In this document: piece after piece, positions 27,053 through 35,801 of the stretch | How the letters are laid out: the number at the start of each line of letters is the position of its first letter | How positions within the stretch are numbered: position 1 is the first letter of the stretch | Source: Paraburkholderia sp. SOS3 | GTDB lineage: Bacteria; Pseudomonadota; Gammaproteobacteria; Burkholderiales; Burkholderiaceae | DNA: 64,000 bases | Direction: 5' to 3' | Assembly: GCF_001922345.1 (NCBI RefSeq) | Contig: NZ_CP018811.1 | Coordinates: forward strand, 1,550,001 to 1,614,000 | The notes under the pieces: model-generated | The model's input: the letters and a program-made list of their open reading frames with translations, nothing else | Told to the model about the DNA's origin: nothing | The model's database searches: none | Position numbers and translations under genes: made by a program

Positions 27053-28300
27053 TCATGTCGCGCGCTGTGCGGGCGACCCTGCATTTTGAGGCTTGCGCCG
27101 AGCCGCGAGAACCTCGCTGACGCACGCGGCAAAACGCCGGTTACTGTGCTCGATTCCATAGTGTTGCGCGCGCGCCAGTGCGTTCGCGGTCATCGTGTCG
27201 CGCAGGGCGGCGTCGGTGACGATACGCGCGAGCGCGTCGGCCATCGCGTCCACGTCGCCGATCGGCACGAGCATGCCGGCGCGGCCGTCATCGAGAATCT
27301 CGCGCGGGCCCGTCGGGCAGTCGGTCGCAACGATCGGCCTGCCGTGCGCGAGCGCTTCGAGCAGCACCATCGGCATGCCTTCGTAGCGCGAACTCAGCAC
27401 GTGTACGCGTGCGTTGGCGATCAGCGCATGCGGATTGTCCTGATGACCGACGAAATGCACGCGCGGCGCGATGCCGAGCTGCACCGCGAGCGCTTCCAGC
27501 TCCTGTTTGAACGCACCGTTCCCGACGATCACGAGATCGTCTTTGACACCGTTGTCTTCGATCAACTTCGCGTATGCGCGCAATAGCGTGCGGTGATCTT
27601 TCTGAATCTCGTCGAGGCGCGCGACGGACACGATATACGGCGCCGAGGTTGGCGCTTTCGTTCCATTCGGCGCGCTGGCCGAGGCGCGGATCGCATCGAT
27701 ATCGATCGCATTGGGCAGCACGACGAGCCGGCGCAGCGTATCGCCGAACATCTGCTTGGCTTCGTCGGCCATATGCTGGTTCAACGCGATCACGGCGTCG
27801 TAGCGCGCGTATTGAAGCGCGAGGCGCCGCGCCTTGCGCGGACGGTTGCCGAGCCGCGCGTCGAAACTGAAGTGATTGACGCCGAGCCACGCGATGTCGA
27901 ATTGCGAGGCCCAGCGCCGCAGCGACATATCGAAGTCGACGATCACATCGTGACGCTTTGCGAGCCCGGCAATGCGCTTCCTGATGTGCGGGCGCACGGC
28001 GAGCGTGTTGAACACGTCGCGGCCGATGCGGCCGAGCTTGCCGAGCTTGCGTGCGTAGCGGCGCGACTGGAAGTAGTTGAGCCATGGACGGTCGACGAGT
28101 ATCTCGACCTTTACATCGTGCGGTATCAATGCGCGAAAGCGGCTCACGAATGCCGGCGATGCGTACATCACCGCGAGCGTGATCTCGAAGCGGCTGCGAT
28201 CGAGAATGCTCAGCCATTGCATTAGCGAGGACTCGATGCCGCCGTCGTTGAAGTCGACGACGTTGAATAGAACGGAAGTGCGCGGGGCCGTTTGGGGCAT
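27053..28300 (-). CDS. Glycosyltransferase family 4/1
   Basis: This 415-residue GT-B transferase has the N-terminal motif VLFNVVDFNDGGIESSLMQWLSIL (Gly-rich acceptor loop), the strand VSVARLDEIQKDHRTLLRAY at the domain joint and the donor site SSRYEGMPMVLLEALAHGRPIVATDCPTG with E-x7-E. It converges on waaA and probably builds an outer-core or O-antigen sugar linkage. Specificity unknown. Confidence 0.88.
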   Translation of the reverse strand: MPQTAPRTSVLFNVVDFNDGGIESSLMQWLSILDRSRFEITLAVMYASPAFVSRFRALIPHDVKVEILVDRPWLNYFQSRRYARKLGKLGRIGRDVFNTLAVRPHIRKRIAGLAKRHDVIVDFDMSLRRWASQFDIAWLGVNHFSFDARLGNRPRKARRLALQYARYDAVIALNQHMADEAKQMFGDTLRRLVVLPNAIDIDAIRASASAPNGTKAPTSAPYIVSVARLDEIQKDHRTLLRAYAKLIEDNGVKDDLVIVGNGAFKQELEALAVQLGIAPRVHFVGHQDNPHALIANARVHVLSSRYEGMPMVLLEALAHGRPIVATDCPTGPREILDDGRAGMLVPIGDVDAMADALARIVTDAALRDTMTANALARAQHYGIEHSNRRFAACVSEVLAARRKPQNAGSPAQRAT

Positions 28301-28685
28301 GGGTGTGAAGAGCGTGGGTCGGTGCCGGGTGCGGGTGGCGATGTGGGGCGACCTGTGATGGTTTGTGGGATTTTAGCATCGGCGTTGGGGCGATCCGTGG
28401 GGCGGGGCGGGCCTGGGTATGAGGCATATATGGACGTGGGCCCCGGCCTCGATCTGAAGGTCTTTGGTCTTCTGATAGAGCCGCATGTCACGTGTGGATT
28501 TCTACGGAGTCGTCTCAACGAATCCGATGTCTTGCCCGGAAAGCGATCAGATAAAAATACTCAACGTGTAGGAATTTGAAAAGATTCGTCAATTCAATTG
28601 CCTCGAAACATTGCTTTTGTCTCTCTTGTGTCAATATGCGTGCCTGCTTTTAGAAATTGATAATCCAGGAGGAGTCAAAGCCGGT
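28301..28685. other. Promoter region before the hcp unit
   Basis: No gene is supported in these 385 bases between the glycosyltransferase and hcp. Base composition drops from G/C-rich to A/T-rich around 28490, which marks the left edge of the type VI island. The region contains the shared element at 28577-28593. Confidence 0.6.
28577..28593 (+). promoter_or_regulatory. 17-base element shared with the vgrG upstream region
   Basis: TGAAAAGATTCGTCAAT lies 92 bases before the hcp ATG. The same sequence with one change (T for C) lies before vgrG at 30800-30816. A common regulatory or recombination site is possible. Confidence 0.4.
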
Positions 28686-29168
28686 ATGCCAATTCCTGCC
28701 TATATGTGGCTTAAAGACGATGGTGGTGCGGACATCAAGGGTTCAGTCAGCGTGTACGGCCGTGAGGGAAGTATTGAGGTGATTGGTTTCGGGCACGGCC
28801 TGAATTTACCTGTCGATAGCAATACCGGGAAAATCACAGGCACGCGCTCGCACTCTCCGATGATGATCGAGAAGGAATTCGATTCATCGAGTCCTTACCT
28901 CTATAAGGCCGTTGCCAAGGGGCAGACGCTCGCATCAGCGGAGTTGAAGTGGTATCACATAAACGATGCGGGTCAGGAGCGTGTGTATTTCATCATGCTG
29001 CTGGAGGGAGTGAAGATCACAGGCGTTAACCCCGGGATGGCAAATACGAAGCTGGCCGGTATGTCGCAACTCAATCATACGGAATCCGTGTCGATGATGT
29101 ATGACCGGATCACCTGGCATTACACGGATGGCAATATCAAATTTGTCGATTCGTGGGGCGAGCGCTAG
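28686..29168 (+). CDS. hcp: Type VI secretion tube protein Hcp
   Basis: This 160-residue protein is of the Hcp1 family, whose hexameric rings stack into the secreted inner tube. It starts MPIPAYMWLKDDGGADIKGS and keeps the conserved core: GREGSIEVIGFGHG, TGTRSHSPMMIEKEFD, SSSPYLYKAVAKGQTL and a late strand DRITWHYTDGN. The ATG at 28686 follows AGGAGGAG. No core T6SS genes are present in the window, so this is an orphan hcp. It sits 17 bases before the Tlde1-like effector gene, suggesting the effector travels in the Hcp lumen (inference). Confidence 0.92.
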   Translation: MPIPAYMWLKDDGGADIKGSVSVYGREGSIEVIGFGHGLNLPVDSNTGKITGTRSHSPMMIEKEFDSSSPYLYKAVAKGQTLASAELKWYHINDAGQERVYFIMLLEGVKITGVNPGMANTKLAGMSQLNHTESVSMMYDRITWHYTDGNIKFVDSWGER

Positions 29169-29185
29169 GCCGGGGAGGGAAGTTA

Positions 29186-29713
29186 ATGGCTATTCAAGGG
29201 AAATTTGTAGTTAACAACGAGCCGTTCGCGCCATTGATTATGTACGGAGTCGGATCATTTTCCGCGTTTTCGGGCGATGGCAATCTTCGCAATCGCGGCG
29301 GATGTACACGAATCGTCAATAAAGGTCCAATTCCAGCGGGAAGTTATTGGATTGTGGATAGACCCCGAGGAGGTCTCTGGTCAAAAACGGAGGCTTGGGT
29401 GAGCGACGCGCTCAGCGCGCTCAAGGGTGTGCCGTCGGACCATGCCGAATGGTTCGCCTTGTACTGTGACGATGGACATATTGACGACTATATGTGGGTC
29501 GACGGCGTAAAGCGCGGGAATTTCAGATTGCATCCTATAGGTGGCGGCGGTATTTCGCAGGGCTGCATCACACTGCAAAATTATTCCGATTTTCAGAATG
29601 TACGGCGAGCGTTACTGCATACAGTTCCTGTTCCGGCGGGTAATTCGGGCCTGCTGGCATACGGTCGGATTGAGGTGATAACGCATGGCGATACTTGTCC
29701 GGAAAGTCGTTAA
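29186..29713 (+). CDS. Tlde1-like T6SS effector (DUF2778, L,D-transpeptidase fold)
   Basis: This 175-residue protein has the DUF2778 arrangement of Tlde1 effectors, which attack peptidoglycan stem peptides in the target periplasm. It shows GPIPAGSYWIVDRPRGG (residues 48-63) and the catalytic region with His116 (FRLHP), Ser124 and nucleophile Cys127 in ISQGCITL. There is no signal peptide, as expected for a T6SS cargo. The ATG at 29186 is preceded by GGGAGGG. It follows hcp directly and overlaps the first immunity-like gene by 29 bases. Codon use is more A/T-rich than in the flanking genes. Confidence 0.85.
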   Translation: MAIQGKFVVNNEPFAPLIMYGVGSFSAFSGDGNLRNRGGCTRIVNKGPIPAGSYWIVDRPRGGLWSKTEAWVSDALSALKGVPSDHAEWFALYCDDGHIDDYMWVDGVKRGNFRLHPIGGGGISQGCITLQNYSDFQNVRRALLHTVPVPAGNSGLLAYGRIEVITHGDTCPESR

Positions 29714-29963
29714 AGGTCTGCTGTTCGTCAGCTTATTCTTACTGTCGATCAGATATGTCCATACCTACCCGCTGCCGATGCCGAATGATCAGGTCGAATG
29801 GTGGTTCGTCTTTTCGGAGAAATTCGGTATCGATGATGTTGAAGGTTTCTGCCTATCGGTAACAACCCTTACGGATCTTATCGTTAGCATTTTCGTTTAC
29901 CTGGGAGTTCTCAAGCTTTGGAAGAATCTACAGACGAGGCGCCGAACAGTTCACCACGATTAG
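29685..29963 (+). CDS. Probable immunity protein, one-domain membrane protein
   Basis: This 92-residue protein has two membrane helices (KGLLFVSLFLLSIRYVHTYP and TTLTDLIVSIFVYLGVLKLW) flanking a loop with PMPNDQVEWWFVFSEKFGIDD, which would lie in the periplasm. The same domain occurs twice in the next gene. It overlaps the effector gene by 29 bases, the usual position for a cognate immunity protein against a periplasmic effector. Function is inferred from location and topology; no family name is recognised. Confidence 0.7.
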   Translation: MAILVRKVVKGLLFVSLFLLSIRYVHTYPLPMPNDQVEWWFVFSEKFGIDDVEGFCLSVTTLTDLIVSIFVYLGVLKLWKNLQTRRRTVHHD

Positions 29964-30478
29964 CTAATTATTTTATAAAAGCGCTACTGTTTCTTGGCCT
30001 GTTCCTGTTGGCGGTACTGTTCGTCAGTACTTATCCGTTTCCGATGACGGAAGAGCACCTGCGGTGGTGGTCCGCTTTTTCTGTGGCGCTCGGCACCCGC
30101 GATGCTAGACATTCCTGGGTGTCGGTGACGTTGCTGATGGACCTTGTCGTCACCGTCATTGTTTATTTGGTGGTTGCGAAACGCGTGGAAGTCCTGGCAA
30201 GCGAGCCATCGATCGTGCCCATCGCCAAATCGTTGCTATTCGCCGGTCTGTTCCTGGCGACAGTGAGGTTCATTCGAACGCCGACCACGGACGAGTACAC
30301 AGATTTGTGGTTGGCCGCCGCACACAATCTCGGTATCCACAGTCTGGAAGATTTCGAGGATTTCACGCTCGCAGTGACGCTGTTTGTGGATCTTGTCGTG
30401 ACGATCGTCGTGTATACCACGATTATGAAATGCTGGCGAATTTTCCGGGCGCGTCGCCGATCAAACCATTCCGCTTAG
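29918..30478 (+). CDS. Probable immunity protein, tandem two-domain membrane protein
   Basis: This 186-residue protein has two consecutive copies of the domain seen in the preceding gene. Each copy runs K-x-LLF-x-GLFL, a loop rich in Trp, a VT-x-x-x-DLVVT-x-VY helix and a basic end. That gives four membrane helices. The start is a TTG at 29918 with GGGAG upstream and overlaps the previous gene by 46 bases; no better start was found. It probably protects against the Tlde1-like effector or a relative (inference). It has diverged from its neighbour, so the two may cover different effector variants. Confidence 0.68.
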   Translation: MEESTDEAPNSSPRLANYFIKALLFLGLFLLAVLFVSTYPFPMTEEHLRWWSAFSVALGTRDARHSWVSVTLLMDLVVTVIVYLVVAKRVEVLASEPSIVPIAKSLLFAGLFLATVRFIRTPTTDEYTDLWLAAAHNLGIHSLEDFEDFTLAVTLFVDLVVTIVVYTTIMKCWRIFRARRRSNHSA

Positions 30479-30723
30479 CGAGGACAGGGGACTGTCGATA
30501 CCATTGTTGGATCCCTGATTGATGCTGAATTCCGCCATATCGTCAGAGCAATTTTGCAGTCGATAGAATTTGTCGACGCGTCGCCTTCGGTTGAATCTAA
30601 CTCGGCAGGCGGATCAGCTTCCGTTCGGAGGCAATAGGGAAATATTTGCGAAATACTCCACCAGGCACTTTCGCGAGATAAGCGCGATGACTTGGATGTT
30701 TGCCCCGGCTCTCCAAATGCATC

Positions 30724-30776
30724 GATTCAGATATATCTGAATAATTCCTTGATATCACCATCTGGTGATTCAGATA
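30724..30776. promoter_or_regulatory. Paired palindromes upstream of vgrG
   Basis: ATTCAGATATATCTGAAT (30725-30742) is a perfect 18-base palindrome, and TCACCATCTGGTGA (30755-30768) is a 14-base inverted repeat. GATTCAGATA occurs at 30724 and again at 30767. The layout looks like operator sites; the binding protein is unknown. Confidence 0.5.
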
Positions 30777-30799
30777 AAACTAGTCCGCTTTTAAGAGTA

Positions 30800-30816
30800 T
30801 GAAAAGATTTGTCAAT
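30800..30816 (+). promoter_or_regulatory. 17-base element shared with the hcp upstream region
   Basis: TGAAAAGATTTGTCAAT differs at one base from the element before hcp (28577-28593). It lies about 220 bases before the vgrG start. Confidence 0.4.
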
Positions 30817-31006
30817 GCGATGGTGTCGCGCGCTTCTTTCCATCCTCGTTATGGCAGCATACGAGCCGGCTTGTGAACGACATATAGAAATCGGTCGCCT
30901 TCATCCGGCTTTTCCCATCAACTAAAAAGCGCCATGAAACACATAAAGGGTAGGGAATTCGTCCACCTTGTCTTGTGCACAGAAAATCCACGTCGGCGTA
31001 TGGTCT

Positions 31007-31030
31007 GGCGTGACGATGCGGCGTCACGCC
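31007..31030 (+). promoter_or_regulatory. Hairpin directly before the vgrG start
   Basis: GGCGTGACG and CGTCACGCC form a perfect 9-base stem around ATGCGG, ending nine bases before the GTG. It occupies the normal ribosome-site position, so it could limit translation or mean that the true start lies further downstream. Confidence 0.35.
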
Positions 31031-31039
31031 GCCTAACCC

Positions 31040-33808
31040 GTGCGCGGAACTGACGTGGGTTCGGTGTTCAGGCCGCTGCACGCGCGTACGTTGTCCGTTC
31101 GATGCGAGGCGTTTCCTGCCTGGTGCGATAACGAAGTGCTCGCGCCGCTCAGACTCAGGGGCACGGAAGCGCTCGGCAAACTCTATCGGTATGCACTCGA
31201 CCTGATGACCGTCGACGCGCCGGGGTTGACCGTCGGGATGGCTCGCGAGTTGATCAAGCCAGACGAATTCATAGGCGCGGTCATCGACATGACAGTGGAG
31301 TTCGAGGGAAAGGGCACCTTCGTTCCCGGTATGCCAGGTGGTTCCGGCGCCGGAAACATCGGCGCAGGCGCGCGTACGATTACCGGTCTGATTACCAGCG
31401 TCAGGCTGACCGACAGCGACGACCGGCACGCGTACTACCGGGTCATCGTGCGCCCCAGCCTCTGGCTGACAAAAAAGACCGTCGAGAACCGCATTTTCCA
31501 GAATAAAAGCGTCGTCGAGATTACCGAGGAAATTCTCGCCGACCATGGCATCGTGGTCGAGCAGCGGCTGGCCGCGCCGAGTTTCGTCAAGGGATATCCG
31601 AAGCGCGACTTTATACGCCAGTTCTGGTGCTCGGATTTCGATTTCCTGACCATGTTATGGCGTGAGTGGGGGCTCTACTACTTTTATCGGGGGAGCACGC
31701 TTGTCCTGTGCGATTCCCCAGGCGCACATCGAGAGCACGGCAACATGTACGACGAGATCCGGTATCACGCGCCGGACGGTGTCCGCATCGATGAGGAATA
31801 CATCCACCGGTTGCAAGTTTCCCGCACGATCACGACGGGTCAGGTCGATCTGGTCGACTACGATTACACGCGGTCCCGGGCACGCTTCATGGCCGAAAGC
31901 TATCAAAGCGCAAGCGCGACCGACCGGGCGGCGCACTACCAGTGGGGCGACTACTCGCAGCCGCTCGCGGGCGCGCAAGGTCTCGACGCCACGCCAAACG
32001 ACTTCGGGGAGGAGGGCCGCCATCTCGCGAATGTGCGGCTGGACGCGATGCGTTGCCGCCGCCATCGCCTGAAGGGTACCGGCAACCTGCGTGCGCTGGC
32101 GACAGGCCACACGTTCTGGCTGGTCGACCATCCGGAAGAGTCGGTGAATGCGGAATACACGGTTGTTTCGACGACGCTCGATATCCGCAATACCGGGCTG
32201 GAAACGCAACAGGCCAATAACGGCACAGCCTATCGGTGTGTGACGGATTTCGTGCTTCAACCGGTCAACACTTTTTTCAGTAACAGGCCGAAAAAGAAAC
32301 CGCGCGCCTATGCGGAAACCGCTGTGGTGACCAGCCATGGCGATCATGCCGTTTGGCCCGATGCCTACGCACGCGTCAAGGTCCACTTCGTCTGGGACCG
32401 GCGCAACCGGGAGGACATCGATGCGAGCTGCTGGCTGCGCGTGTCGTCGCCGTGGCAAGGCAATGGCTATGGATTCGTCGCGATTCCGCGCATCGGCGAC
32501 GAAGTGACGATTGGTTACCACGACGGCGATCCGGACAAGCCGTTCGTGATGGCAAGCAAGGTCAACCAGTTCAACCAGCCGCCCTGGAAACTTCCGGCCA
32601 ACCTCGCGCTCACCGGCATACGCAGCAGGGGTCTCGACGGGAGAAACGGCAACCATATGGTGACCGACGACACGCCGGACAGGCTGCAGGTACAGATCGC
32701 GAGCGGTCACGCACAGTCGCGGCTCGTGCTGGGCTACAACACGCGCATCGACAGCCGCCAGGGACGAAGCGAGGCGCGTGGGGAGGGTTTCGAACTGGCC
32801 ACCGACCTGTGGGGCGTACTGCGCGCGAATCGGGGCATGCTGGTAACGACCGAATCGCGCAGCGGCGCGGACGCACCGGCGAAGGACATCGGTGAAACGG
32901 TCCAGCGATTGACCGGGGCATACGACGCGCATAAACGCCTCGCGGGCATGGCGCAGATGAACCAGGCACAGGAGACCGATGCGAACCAGAGCGAGGTCGC
33001 AGCAGCGATCAAGGCGCAGAACACCGTGTTGAAGGGGTCGGCGAAACCCGACGCAGACGGCTTCCCGGAATTCTCGGAGCCTCATCTGACGCTTGCCAGC
33101 CCCGGCGGCATCGAATCGACCACACATGGCAGCACGCACATCGCGAGCGATGAGCATATCGCGCTGACGAGTGGCGGCCACACCAGCATCGCGGCGGGCG
33201 CGTCGCTGTTTGCCTCGATCCGTTCAAAGCTGCGGGTGTTCGTCCAGAACGCCGGCATGCGCCTCGTCGCCGCGGGCGGCGACATCGACATCCGGGCGCT
33301 GAAGGACAGTATCGGCCTGCTGGCGAGGCTGAAGGTGACCATGACGGCGAACCGCATCACGATCAGCGCCAAGGAGGCGGTCGAGATCGTGGGCGGAGGC
33401 AGTTATACGCGCTGGAGTTCAGGAAAGATCCAGAGCGGAACATCCGGTGCCTTCGTCGTGCATTCTTCGGGCCGTAATTTCGCTTCTCCGGACAACGCGG
33501 CGACGCCGGAGCAGGTCGAGTCCAGGCCGGCCACGGACGACTTGCAATTCGTGCTGGCAGCGCTGCCCGGCGAAGCGCATCGCTATGCGAGCGAACCGTA
33601 CGAACTGTATCGGGGCAGCGTGAAGATCGGCCACGGCGTGACAGACGAATTCGGGCGCGTGATCGTGAAGGATCATCAGCCGGGCACGCGGGCGTACCAG
33701 GTCAGGTTGAGCAACGGCGGCAAGTTCGACCTGAAGGTCAAGGACGCACTCGATGCCAACCCTTCGCACTCGGATCAACGATCGAATCGCGGCGAACGTC
33801 TGGCGTAG
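31040..33808 (+). CDS. vgrG: Type VI secretion spike protein VgrG
   Basis: This 922-residue spike protein has an N-terminal gp27-like region (PLRLRGTEALGKLYRYALDL, then FWCSDFDFLTMLWREWGLYYFY) and a gp5-like OB fold. The latter ends in the conserved RIGDEVTIGYHDGDPDKPFVMASKVNQFN. A DUF2345 beta-helix extension follows. The last 100 or so residues (AHRYASEPYELYRGSVKIGHGVTDEFGRVIVKD) form an extra beta-sandwich-like tail that may dock the phospholipase encoded next. The GTG at 31040 has no clear ribosome site; GTG codons at 31055 and 31064 are alternatives. Confidence 0.93.
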   Translation: MRGTDVGSVFRPLHARTLSVRCEAFPAWCDNEVLAPLRLRGTEALGKLYRYALDLMTVDAPGLTVGMARELIKPDEFIGAVIDMTVEFEGKGTFVPGMPGGSGAGNIGAGARTITGLITSVRLTDSDDRHAYYRVIVRPSLWLTKKTVENRIFQNKSVVEITEEILADHGIVVEQRLAAPSFVKGYPKRDFIRQFWCSDFDFLTMLWREWGLYYFYRGSTLVLCDSPGAHREHGNMYDEIRYHAPDGVRIDEEYIHRLQVSRTITTGQVDLVDYDYTRSRARFMAESYQSASATDRAAHYQWGDYSQPLAGAQGLDATPNDFGEEGRHLANVRLDAMRCRRHRLKGTGNLRALATGHTFWLVDHPEESVNAEYTVVSTTLDIRNTGLETQQANNGTAYRCVTDFVLQPVNTFFSNRPKKKPRAYAETAVVTSHGDHAVWPDAYARVKVHFVWDRRNREDIDASCWLRVSSPWQGNGYGFVAIPRIGDEVTIGYHDGDPDKPFVMASKVNQFNQPPWKLPANLALTGIRSRGLDGRNGNHMVTDDTPDRLQVQIASGHAQSRLVLGYNTRIDSRQGRSEARGEGFELATDLWGVLRANRGMLVTTESRSGADAPAKDIGETVQRLTGAYDAHKRLAGMAQMNQAQETDANQSEVAAAIKAQNTVLKGSAKPDADGFPEFSEPHLTLASPGGIESTTHGSTHIASDEHIALTSGGHTSIAAGASLFASIRSKLRVFVQNAGMRLVAAGGDIDIRALKDSIGLLARLKVTMTANRITISAKEAVEIVGGGSYTRWSSGKIQSGTSGAFVVHSSGRNFASPDNAATPEQVESRPATDDLQFVLAALPGEAHRYASEPYELYRGSVKIGHGVTDEFGRVIVKDHQPGTRAYQVRLSNGGKFDLKVKDALDANPSHSDQRSNRGERLA

Positions 33809-33849
33809 ATCATCCACCTCGATAGAAAGCCGCTTTCCGGCATCACACC

Positions 33850-35790
33850 ATGTCCGAGCACCTGAACACTCAAAACCCGGTCGACGTTTCGATCGATGAA
33901 CAGGGAAGAACCGCGTCGAGTTCGGGCCAGTTCTTCCTCGAAAATGATCCAAGAGTAAAGAAATATTATGGCAATACGCTGGATTTTCTGATCTGCGGTG
34001 AGGAGGGTTTCAGGTCGATCGCGAAAGATCTCAAGGAAGCCAAAGCATCGGCGGACATCATCTGCTGGGGGTTTGATCCGGGGATGGAGTTGGAGCGCGA
34101 TATGGATACGTCAAAGCTCAGCGGCGGCGGCTGGCCGAGGGGACTGACGTACGGCGCGTTGCTCGAACAACTGGCCGGTCGCGGCGTCAGGGTGCGTCTG
34201 CTGATCTGGTCTAACCGCATCGGGTCCCTCGTCCAGAAAAACATGCCGGGGTATAGCGATGCGCCGCGAGGGCCTTTTGCGTCGAACTATGTGAACATCG
34301 ACACGCGACAGAAATACTGCATCGACTGGTGGCTGAGAAACCTTCCGTTCGGGGGCGGCCCGGCGAACCCGAACCTGCAGATCATGCTGCGGGACGTGAG
34401 CAAGTCCGACGCCAGTCGGGGGCTCGACGGCGAAGAGGATCGGCCGTCCGGCACCGAATCGGCGCTGATGGAATGGTTCGGGACGCACCACCAGAAGCCG
34501 GTCCTGATCGATTACGAGTACGACGGCGGTAGTCAGGCCGTGGGTTACGTCATGGGGCTCAACTCGGTGACCGATTTCTGGGATCGCCTCGATCACGAGG
34601 TGGAGGACCCGCTGCGCGAACGGTGGTCGAGCAAAAACGGTATCGATGAGAACCGGCACGAAATGGCTACCGAGGCGATACGCAGCACGGCTTCGTACAA
34701 GCATACGAAGCCGTATCAGGACTACGCTTGCCGTATCGTCGGGCCGGCCCTCGAGCGTTTGCATCAGAACTTCGTGCGCGGCTGGAATGCCGACCGGCGG
34801 AAAGAACCGGCCGCGGTCGAGCTCGCGAGCCTGCCGCCCAGAATTCCGACGAGCGCACCCGACCCGAACCGGATCGTCCAGATCGTGCGCACGCAAGCGC
34901 GGGAAAAGGAAAAAACGATCAAGGCGCTCTATTTCCAGGCAACCAGTTGGGCGCGCAACTATATCTACATCGAGAACCAGTATTTCTTTTATCCCGAGTT
35001 CGCCCGGCACCTGAAGAAAGAGCGCGAGAAGTTCTGTCAAGCATGGTGCCGAAGTTCGGGCAAACCGCTGGCGGAGATTCCGACGCTATACCTGTTCATC
35101 GTGATTGCCCATCCGGAACAGGATGGGATGGTGCCGCGAACCGCGGACACGCTGACCGAACTGGGCCATAGCGACGCGATGCGTGAGCAGATCGATCTGA
35201 TCGACCGTGAGCAGATTAATCAGAATTACTATGGATCGGTCAGCAAGCCCTATACGACCACGATTGTCGACCCGATGGGCGGTATTCATCAGGTGCACGT
35301 ACCGCGCCGGGCTCTCGATCGTCCGAGTCTCGAAAAACTGGAGGCGACATTGGGTATGAAGGTGAGCGTCGCGCGGCTGCGGACGAGCGGGCTGGATGCC
35401 AACCACGAGATGGCATACCGGGAAATCTACATTCATTCGAAGCTGATGATGATCGACGACGTTTTCGTCACGATGGGCAGCGCAAACCTGAACCAGCGAA
35501 GCATGGCTGTGGATAGCGAGATCAACATTGGGGCGTCCGGACACGACATGGTGAGCGCGCTTCGGAAGCGCGTGTTCGAGTTGCATTCAGGCGGTGAAGT
35601 GAGTGGTTCGGGTGATCCGTTGTTGTTGCAACGTGTATTTGATAATTGGAACAAGGCTATGAACAGAAATGCAGTTGCGCGAAAGAAAGGCATGGTGATG
35701 CAAGGATTCCTGCTGAAGTTCGAAGATCACCGGTCAACCACACTGATGGTTGCGTCGGCTCACATTCCCTCCAGCAACTTCACTGTCTGA
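33850..35790 (+). CDS. Tle5-like phospholipase D T6SS effector
   Basis: This 646-residue protein has two HxKxxxxD motifs of the phospholipase D superfamily: H214-Q-K216...D221 (HHQKPVLIDYE) and H529-S-K531...D536 (IHSKLMMIDDVFVTMGSANLNQRSM). It has no signal peptide. It lies between vgrG and tandem Sel1-repeat lipoprotein genes, the arrangement of Tle5 antibacterial lipase effectors, which degrade membrane phospholipids of rival cells. Delivery by the adjacent VgrG is inferred from gene order. Confidence 0.9.
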   Translation: MSEHLNTQNPVDVSIDEQGRTASSSGQFFLENDPRVKKYYGNTLDFLICGEEGFRSIAKDLKEAKASADIICWGFDPGMELERDMDTSKLSGGGWPRGLTYGALLEQLAGRGVRVRLLIWSNRIGSLVQKNMPGYSDAPRGPFASNYVNIDTRQKYCIDWWLRNLPFGGGPANPNLQIMLRDVSKSDASRGLDGEEDRPSGTESALMEWFGTHHQKPVLIDYEYDGGSQAVGYVMGLNSVTDFWDRLDHEVEDPLRERWSSKNGIDENRHEMATEAIRSTASYKHTKPYQDYACRIVGPALERLHQNFVRGWNADRRKEPAAVELASLPPRIPTSAPDPNRIVQIVRTQAREKEKTIKALYFQATSWARNYIYIENQYFFYPEFARHLKKEREKFCQAWCRSSGKPLAEIPTLYLFIVIAHPEQDGMVPRTADTLTELGHSDAMREQIDLIDREQINQNYYGSVSKPYTTTIVDPMGGIHQVHVPRRALDRPSLEKLEATLGMKVSVARLRTSGLDANHEMAYREIYIHSKLMMIDDVFVTMGSANLNQRSMAVDSEINIGASGHDMVSALRKRVFELHSGGEVSGSGDPLLLQRVFDNWNKAMNRNAVARKKGMVMQGFLLKFEDHRSTTLMVASAHIPSSNFTV

Positions 35791-35801
35791 GTACGTCAGA
35801 A

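Larger units (their letters stand above)
30479..31039. other. Intergenic regulatory region before vgrG
   Basis: These 561 bases carry no supported gene. They are A/T-rich and contain two adjacent palindromes with a direct repeat (30724-30776), a second copy of the hcp upstream element (30800-30816) and a hairpin just before the vgrG start (31007-31030). Confidence 0.6.
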
